From Beijerinckiaceae bacterium (GTDB taxonomy: Bacteria; Pseudomonadota; Alphaproteobacteria; Rhizobiales; Beijerinckiaceae), in the NCBI GenBank assembly GCA_025458025.1, contig JALOTF010000002.1:28004-92003 (forward strand): DNA of 64,000 nt, in the 5' to 3' direction. Position numbers and translations under genes: made by a program. Shown piece after piece: positions 58,997-64,000 of the stretch. The first letter of the stretch is position 1, and the number at the start of each line of letters is the position of its first letter. The notes below the pieces were generated by a model. The model did no database searches. It was not told the DNA's origin and was given only the letters and a program-made list of their open reading frames with translations.

Positions 58997-60394
58997 ATGT
59001 CCTACGATCTCGTCGTCATTGGCACCGGCCCCGGCGGCTATGTCTGCGCCATCCGTGCGGCCCAACTCGGCCTGAAGGTGGCGGTGGTGGAAAAGCGCAA
59101 GACGCATGGCGGCACCTGCCTCAATGTCGGCTGCATCCCCTCCAAGGCGATGCTGCACGCATCCGAACTCTTCCATGAGGCCGGCCATGGCTTCGCGGCC
59201 CTCGGCATCGATGTGCCTGCGCCGAAGCTGAACCTGCCGGCCATGATGAAGCACAAGCAGGAAACGATCGACGCCAACGTTCAGGGCGTCGGCTTCCTGC
59301 TGAAGAAGAACAAGGTCGAGGCTTTCCACGGGCTCGGCACCATCCTCGCCGCTGGCAAGGTGCAGGTGAAGGCCGAGGACGGCTCCACGCAGGTGCTGGA
59401 AACGAAGAATATCGTGATCGCCACGGGCTCGGAATCCGCGAACCTGCCGAATGTCACGGTCGACGAGAAGCAGATCGTCACCTCGACCGGCGCGCTGGAA
59501 CTCTCGCAGGTTCCTGGCAAGCTGGTGGTGATCGGCGCGGGCGTGATCGGTCTGGAAATGGGCTCGGTCTGGGGTCGCCTCGGTGCCAAGGTCGAGGTCA
59601 TCGAATATCTCGATCGCATCCTGCCGGGCATGGATGGCGAGGTTGCGAAGCAGACCCAGCGCATCCTCGAGAAGCAGGGGTTCAAGTTCCATCTCGGCAA
59701 GAAGGTTACCGGTGCCAAGGCCGGCAAGGATGGCGTGACCCTCTCGGTCGAGCCTGCCGCGGGAGGGGCAGCCGAGGAGATGAAGGCCGATGTGGTGCTC
59801 GTCGCCATCGGTCGTCGCCCGAACACGGATGGCCTCGGGCTTGAGGCAGTCGGCGTGGCGATGGAGCGTGGCCGCGTAACTATCGGCCACCATTTCGAGA
59901 CCAACGTGCCGGGCATCTATGCCATCGGTGACGTGGTGCGCGGGCCGATGCTTGCCCACAAGGCCGAGGATGAGGGCGTCGCGGTGGGGGAAATCCTCGC
60001 CGGCAAGGCGGGCCATGTGAATTACGACGTGATCCCCGGCGTGGTCTACACCTTCCCGGAGGTTGCTTCGGTCGGCAAGACCGAGGAAGAACTCAAGGCC
60101 GCGAATGTGGCCTATAATGTGGGCAAGTTCCCCTTTACTGCCAATGGCCGCGCGCGTGCCAACCGCGCCACGGATGGCTTCGTGAAGGTGCTCGCCGACA
60201 AGGCGACCGACCGGGTGCTGGGCGTGCACATCATCGGCGCCGGTGCTGGCGAGATGATCCACGAGGCCGCGGTGCTGATGGAATTCGGCGGCTCGTCGGA
60301 AGACCTCGCGCGCACCTGCCACGCTCACCCGACGATGAGCGAAGCGGTGAAGGAAGCGGCGATGGCCGTGGAAAAGCGCCAGATCCATATGTGA
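58997..60394 (+). CDS. lpdA: Dihydrolipoyl dehydrogenase (E3)
   Basis: 465 residues. FAD fingerprint [20 protein letters not shown] near residue 6, redox pair in [20 protein letters not shown] near 38-50, NAD loop [22 protein letters not shown] near 178, FAD site [22 protein letters not shown] near 302, and catalytic His in [16 protein letters not shown] near 442. It reoxidises the lipoyl groups of SucB. End of the TCA run, followed by a hairpin. Confidence 0.98.
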   Translation: MSYDLVVIGTGPGGYVCAIRAAQLGLKVAVVEKRKTHGGTCLNVGCIPSKAMLHASELFHEAGHGFAALGIDVPAPKLNLPAMMKHKQETIDANVQGVGFLLKKNKVEAFHGLGTILAAGKVQVKAEDGSTQVLETKNIVIATGSESANLPNVTVDEKQIVTSTGALELSQVPGKLVVIGAGVIGLEMGSVWGRLGAKVEVIEYLDRILPGMDGEVAKQTQRILEKQGFKFHLGKKVTGAKAGKDGVTLSVEPAAGGAAEEMKADVVLVAIGRRPNTDGLGLEAVGVAMERGRVTIGHHFETNVPGIYAIGDVVRGPMLAHKAEDEGVAVGEILAGKAGHVNYDVIPGVVYTFPEVASVGKTEEELKAANVAYNVGKFPFTANGRARANRATDGFVKVLADKATDRVLGVHIIGAGAGEMIHEAAVLMEFGGSSEDLARTCHAHPTMSEAVKEAAMAVEKRQIHM

Positions 60395-60401
60395 TCGAAA
60401 T

Positions 60402-60421
60402 GCGGGGCCTTCGGGCCCCGC
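60402..60421 (+). terminator. Terminator hairpin after lpdA
   Basis: GCGGGGCC (60402-60409), loop TTCG, GGCCCCGC (60414-60421), followed by TTTGCT. Strong stem with a short T-tract, so termination is likely but perhaps incomplete. Confidence 0.75.
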
Positions 60422-60469
60422 TTTGCTATCCGGCGTGACAAGGCGGGCGCGCTTCGCCATGTTCCCGGA

Positions 60470-61429
60470 ATGAGCGTTACAGCGATTCCCCCGTCACGCC
60501 CTGCCCGCATTCCCGCGCTCGATGCCGCGCGGGGCGTCGCGATTGTCGCGATGGTGATCTACCATTTCGGCTGGAATCTCTCGTTTCTGGAGCTGATTCC
60601 GGTTGATCTCAGGGATTATCCGGCCTGGATCTGGTTCGGCCATGTCATCGCCGCGAGCTTCCTCGCGCTCGTCGGCGTCGGCCTCCTGCTGGGGCATGGC
60701 GAAGGCCTGAAGCGCGAGCGCTTCCTGCGACGCCTCGCGCTGGTGGCCGGTGCGGCGGCTCTGGTGACGGCGGGAACCTACCTCGTTTTTCCGGACCAGT
60801 TCATCTTCTTCGGCATCCTGCATCACATCGCGCTGGCGAGTGTGCTGGCTTTGCCCTTCCTGCGCCTGCCGTGGGTGATTGCGGCGGGCGCGGCGGTTGC
60901 CGTCTTCGCCTTGCCGCTGGTTTTCAAGGCGGATGCTTTCTCCGCGCCCTGGCTGGTCTGGCTGGGGCTTGGTACGCGCGTGCCTTCCACGAATGATTTC
61001 GTGCCGGTTTTCCCATGGTTCGGGTGCGTGCTCGCGGGCATCGCGTTGGCGAAGCTCTGGCCTCCGGCATCGCCTGCGGCGGAAATGCACCCCTCAGCGC
61101 CCGTGCGTGCGCTCGGCTGGATGGGCCGGAAGAGTCTGCCGATCTACCTCATCCACCAGCCGGTCCTCTATGGCGGGCTGGCCTTGCTTGCTTCCGCCAT
61201 CCTGCCGCCGGTGGATCGCGAGACGCGGGGCTTCCTCGTTTCCTGCCAAGAGCAATGCCGATCGACGGGTGGCGATGCGCTGACCTGCTCGAATTTCTGC
61301 GGCTGCGTCGCCAGCGGCCTCAAGAAAGAAGGCCTCTGGCAGCGCGTGCTGGTGGATACGCCGGATATGACGGTGAAGCTCAGGGTCGATGCGGTGACAC
61401 GCCAGTGCACCGCGCCGAAGGCGCCCTGA
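60470..61429 (+). CDS. DUF1624/heparan-alpha-glucosaminide N-acetyltransferase-like membrane protein
   Basis: 319 residues, about seven membrane helices. RIPALDAARGVAIVAMVIYHFGWNLSFLEL near residue 13 is the DUF1624 start, with FFGILHHIALASVLALPFLRLPWV near 104 and LPIYLIHQPVLYGGL near 223. Such proteins resemble eukaryotic lysosomal HGSNAT acyltransferases; bacterial substrates are unknown. A C-terminal tail after the last helix (about 255-319) carries five Cys residues (CQEQC, CSNFCGC) and reads as a separate small soluble domain, perhaps disulfide-rich or metal-binding. It converges with the DUF4337 gene four bases downstream. Confidence 0.85.
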   Translation: MSVTAIPPSRPARIPALDAARGVAIVAMVIYHFGWNLSFLELIPVDLRDYPAWIWFGHVIAASFLALVGVGLLLGHGEGLKRERFLRRLALVAGAAALVTAGTYLVFPDQFIFFGILHHIALASVLALPFLRLPWVIAAGAAVAVFALPLVFKADAFSAPWLVWLGLGTRVPSTNDFVPVFPWFGCVLAGIALAKLWPPASPAAEMHPSAPVRALGWMGRKSLPIYLIHQPVLYGGLALLASAILPPVDRETRGFLVSCQEQCRSTGGDALTCSNFCGCVASGLKKEGLWQRVLVDTPDMTVKLRVDAVTRQCTAPKAP

Positions 61430-61432
61430 GCC

Positions 61433-61999
61433 TTAAGAAATGAAGGGCACTGCTGTTGGCGCCCAGGTGCCGAAGCCCATCAGTACCAGAGCGCCGATGC
61501 CGAGCCCGCCTGCACACCAGACGAGCAAGCCGATGCCGGTGATGACCGCCGCCGAGGCCAGAACGATGCCGATCTGGATCAGCGCCGAGGATATTTCGAA
61601 GACTTCTGAGCGGACCTTCTGCAGATCTCGACGTTCTTCGGCGGCCTTGGCACGCACGATCAATTCCTTGCGGCCCTCATTGGTTTCAGGCTCGCTCTCG
61701 TAACGGGCGGCGGTGTCGCGCCAGCGCTTGATCTGCGCTTCGTAGGCGGCCTTCACAGCCGGGTCTGTCACGGTCGCGAGGCGGGTTTGCATGTCCTCGG
61801 CTGCGACGAGCGTCGAGGTCCGGCGGATCGTCTTCGCCTGGAAGAACGACCAGAGATTGGCCGCCTCGATGTTCTTCGCGACCGATTCCGCCTCGGCCTG
61901 CTTGTTGCCCATTTCGGAGAAGGCCAGCATGAGCGCCAGCACGGCGATCAGCAGACCGATCCTCTTGTTTCCATCCGGAATATCCGGTGCGCCCGACAT
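61433..61999 (-). CDS. DUF4337 family membrane protein
   Basis: 188 residues from ATG 61999, preceded by GGAGGGG. One hydrophobic helix near 13-30 (GLLIAVLALMLAFSEMG), a long charged helical middle with a possible coiled coil (NIEAANLWSFFQAKTIRRTSTLVAAED...), and two C-terminal helices near 135-180. NLWSFFQAKTIR is the DUF4337 hallmark. Function unknown. The frame extends to 62059 but lacks a ribosome-binding site there. It lies 84 bases downstream of xerC on the same strand. Confidence 0.85.
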   Translation of the reverse strand: MSGAPDIPDGNKRIGLLIAVLALMLAFSEMGNKQAEAESVAKNIEAANLWSFFQAKTIRRTSTLVAAEDMQTRLATVTDPAVKAAYEAQIKRWRDTAARYESEPETNEGRKELIVRAKAAEERRDLQKVRSEVFEISSALIQIGIVLASAAVITGIGLLVWCAGGLGIGALVLMGFGTWAPTAVPFIS

Positions 62000-62083
62000 C
62001 AGCCCCTCCGTCGAATCACTGCCCCGGCAGGACGATAATCCGAACGATTCGGCGGGCAAATTCGGGAAGGCTGTTTCGCGCGA

Positions 62084-62992
62084 TCAGGCCCGGGGATGTG
62101 CGGCCTTGTAAGCGGCCATGAGGCGGGTCGTGTCCACTTCCGTGTAGATCTGGGTGGTCGAGAGCGAGGCGTGGCCGAGCAGCTCCTGAATGGTGCGCAG
62201 ATCGCCCCCGCGCGCCAGCAGATGCGTCGCGAAGGAATGGCGAAGGGCATGCGGCGTGGCGCTCTCAGGCAGGCCAAGGGCACCGCGCAGGCCCTCCATC
62301 GCGAGCTGGATGATACGCGGCGAGAGCGGCCCGCCCTTCACGCCCACGAAAAGCGGTTCATCCCCGCGCATCTTCCAAGGGCATTGCCGCAGGTAATCGT
62401 CGATGGCTGCCGCGATCTGCGGAAGGATCGGCACCTGCCGCGGCTTCCCACCCTTGCCGATGATGGTGAGCGTCGCGCCTGCTTTCGGCGCATCCTTCCG
62501 CTGAATCGAGAGCGCTTCGGAAACACGAAGGCCAGCGCCGTAAAGCAGCGCGAAAACAGCGGCATCGCGCGCGAGCACCCATGGCTCGCGTTCCTCGCCG
62601 GCGCGCGTGGCGATCACGGCCGTGGCGCGCGCATCCTGCGGGGTCAGCGGGCGGGGCAGGCCCTTCTTCACGCGTGGGCCGCGCACGGCCTTGAAGGCCG
62701 AGGCATGGCCATGCCCCTCCCGTTCGAGGTGTCGCGCGAAGGATCGCAACCCTGCGAGCTGCCGCATCAGGCTGCGGCTGCCGATGCCCTGATTTCGCCG
62801 CTCGCCCATGAAAAGACGTAGATCTGAGGGTTTCAGTGCCAGAAAATCAGCGGGTGTCGTCACATCCGCGCCGAAATAGGCGAGCACCTGCCGCACATCG
62901 CGGCCATAGGATTCCACCGTGTTCAGCGAGGCCTTGCGCTCATGGGCGAGGGAGCGCAGCCAATCCTGGAGGGCGAGTTCAATGGCGTTCAT
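62084..62992 (-). CDS. xerC: Tyrosine recombinase XerC
   Basis: 302 residues from ATG 62992. N-terminal SAM-like domain (ALQDWLRSLAHERKASLNTVESYGRDVRQVLAYFG), catalytic residues Arg in LYGAGLRVSEALSI near 148, Lys in GKGGKPRQVPI, H-x-L-R-H-S-F-A-T-H-L near 246, and LGHASLSTTQIYTEVD with the nucleophilic Tyr near 281. XerC/XerD resolve chromosome dimers at dif; no dif-like site is obvious nearby. The frame upstream to 63925 is a shadow of priA. Divergent from priA across 99 bases. Confidence 0.94.
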   Translation of the reverse strand: MNAIELALQDWLRSLAHERKASLNTVESYGRDVRQVLAYFGADVTTPADFLALKPSDLRLFMGERRNQGIGSRSLMRQLAGLRSFARHLEREGHGHASAFKAVRGPRVKKGLPRPLTPQDARATAVIATRAGEEREPWVLARDAAVFALLYGAGLRVSEALSIQRKDAPKAGATLTIIGKGGKPRQVPILPQIAAAIDDYLRQCPWKMRGDEPLFVGVKGGPLSPRIIQLAMEGLRGALGLPESATPHALRHSFATHLLARGGDLRTIQELLGHASLSTTQIYTEVDTTRLMAAYKAAHPRA

Positions 62993-63091
62993 CGGCGCAT
63001 CCTCGCTGTCATGGGTTAAGAAACGGCGCATCCCGATCGCCTGCGAATCGGTGATATGCAATGTGCCAGCGCATCGACCGGAGGGGGAGGG

Positions 63092-64000
63092 ATGATCGCC
63101 GATATCGTCCTGCCGCTGGCGCTCGATGCGCCCTATTCCTACCGCGTGCCGGAGGGCATGGCGCTTCAGCCCGGCCAGACCGTGCATGTGCCCTTGGGCA
63201 CGCGCGAAACCTTCGGGCTCGTCTGGAGCGTCGATGAGAAGGCCTCGGGCGAGAACCTGAAGGCGATCCGCGCTGTCTCCGCCCTGCCGCCCTTGCCCGA
63301 CAAGCTGATGACCTTCCTCCAGCGTGTCGCGGCCTACACGCTTGCGCCGCTCGGGCTTGTGGCGCGGATGGCGATGCGCGACCCCGAGGCTGAGGCGCAT
63401 GAAGCGCCGAAATTCGGCCTGCGCGTCACCGGCACCGCCCCGCGCCGCCTCACGCCGACACGTGCCCGCGTGATGGCGGTGGCAGTTGGTGGCCTCACGC
63501 ATCGCAAGAGGGATCTCGCGGATGCCGCGGGTTGTTCCACGGGTGTCATTGATGCCCTCGTGGATGAGGGCGTGTTCGAGATCGTGCCTTTGCCGAGCCT
63601 CGCGCGGGCGGCACCGCTCGATCTGGCGTCGCGCGGGCCGGTGCTGAACGATCAGCAGCGCGAAGCGGCGGATATGCTCTCCGGCCTGGTGAAAGCGGGT
63701 GGTTTCGCGCCGGTTCTGCTGGAGGGCGTCACCGGATCGGGCAAGACGGAGGTCTATTTCGAGGCGGTCGCGGCCGCTTTGCAGGCGGGCAGGCAGGCGC
63801 TGATCCTGCTGCCGGAAATCTCGCTCACGCCGGAATTCGTCGCGCGGTTCGAGGCGCGATTCGGCGGCGCGCCGGGCCTCTGGCATTCGGGCATTGCCGC
63901 CACGCGGCGGGATCGCCTGTGGCATGCGGTTGCCGAGGGCGAGGCGAAGGTGGTGGTGGGCGCGCGCTCGGCGCTTTTCCTGCCGTTCAGTGCCCTCGGC
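63092..64000 (+). CDS. priA: Primosomal protein N' PriA, N-terminal part
   Basis: The frame starts at ATG 63092 after GAGGGGGAGGG and is still open at the window edge (303 codons visible). ADIVLPLALDAPYSYRVPEGM is the 3'-DNA-binding domain start; LNDQQREAADMLSGL near 190 opens the helicase part with Walker A GVTGSGKTEVYFEAVA near 219 and LILLPEISLTPEFVARFEARFG near 243. The DEAH box lies beyond the edge. PriA restarts stalled replication forks. Divergent priA/xerC order is common in alphaproteobacteria. Confidence 0.93.
   Translation, partial: MIADIVLPLALDAPYSYRVPEGMALQPGQTVHVPLGTRETFGLVWSVDEKASGENLKAIRAVSALPPLPDKLMTFLQRVAAYTLAPLGLVARMAMRDPEAEAHEAPKFGLRVTGTAPRRLTPTRARVMAVAVGGLTHRKRDLADAAGCSTGVIDALVDEGVFEIVPLPSLARAAPLDLASRGPVLNDQQREAADMLSGLVKAGGFAPVLLEGVTGSGKTEVYFEAVAAALQAGRQALILLPEISLTPEFVARFEARFGGAPGLWHSGIAATRRDRLWHAVAEGEAKVVVGARSALFLPFSALG

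Noticed and set aside
62993-63925. Upstream extension of the xerC frame to 63925
   Set aside because: It runs antisense through priA and lacks recombinase motifs; ATG 62992 has the ribosome-binding site and the normal length.

Overview
The window is gene-dense, GC-rich chromosomal DNA of an alphaproteobacterium, most likely a member of the Rhizobiales/Hyphomicrobiales. The evidence is gene order and family content rather than any marker search: dapF-mtaB-ftsY; ffh-rpsP-rimM-trmD-rplS; sdhCDAB followed by zapE-mdh-sucCD-sucA-sucB-lpdA; an IalB-family gene next to rlmN; acnA with a DUF1223 gene and divergent ccmABCDG; hexR-zwf-pgl; and intergenic palindromic repeats of the kind scattered through rhizobial genomes. 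The genus cannot be resolved by eye. I see no phage, plasmid, insertion sequence, CRISPR array or secondary-metabolite cluster; almost everything is core chromosome.

Layout. 1-10 kb: the end of an AhpD-like gene, a DUF2794 gene, a Bax-inhibitor-1 homologue, a TesA-like esterase divergent from its ABC partner genes, small enzymes (thpR, phhB, an SDR), a YkvA-like protein and an ECF sigma factor without an adjacent anti-sigma gene. 10-22 kb: ialB-like gene, rlmN, a YiiX-like hydrolase, ggt, a DUF1223 gene, acnA, and the heme-export genes ccmABCD with ccmG. 21-28 kb: yciB, a FAH-family hydrolase, the dapF-mtaB-ftsY operon, a secreted phytase/esterase-like protein and a GyrI-like secreted protein. 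28-33 kb: the SRP/ribosome-maturation operon with a HAD phosphatase between rimM and trmD. 33-41 kb: a dienelactone-hydrolase-like enzyme, hmgA, hexR-zwf-pgl with candidate HexR boxes, a chemoreceptor and tRNA-Ala(CGC). 41-47 kb: yggT, a cytochrome P460-like gene, a DUF167 gene, sdhCDAB, a MAPEG protein and an Inh-like lipoprotein. 48-60 kb: zapE, a TetR regulator, then the TCA run mdh-sucC-(small ORFan)-sucD-(cupin)-sucA-sucB-(SDR)-lpdA. 60-64 kb: a DUF1624 membrane protein, a DUF4337 protein, xerC and the start of priA.

How the genes fit together. About 17 kb (43-60 kb) encodes the oxidative half of the TCA cycle from 2-oxoglutarate to oxaloacetate; aconitase lies separately at 15.7-18.4 kb. 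The ccm genes serve cytochrome c maturation, and zwf/pgl feed the Entner-Doudoroff or pentose-phosphate route under a HexR-like regulator. Protein targeting (ffh, ftsY), translation factors (rlmN, rimM, trmD, mtaB, rpsP, rplS) and DNA maintenance (xerC, priA) complete a housekeeping picture.

The most unusual points are small. An A+T-rich ORFan encoding an exported protein sits inside the sucC-sucD junction. A near-perfect 25-bp palindrome lies between the tetR-family gene and mdh, and a 24-bp palindrome lies just upstream of sdhC. Two HexR-like boxes one above the other sit in front of zwf, 21 bp apart. A 36-bp duplication of the yciB 3' end flanks a palindromic repeat. An orphan ECF sigma gene has its ribosome-binding site inside a hairpin. 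I did not find a convincing undescribed multi-gene system.
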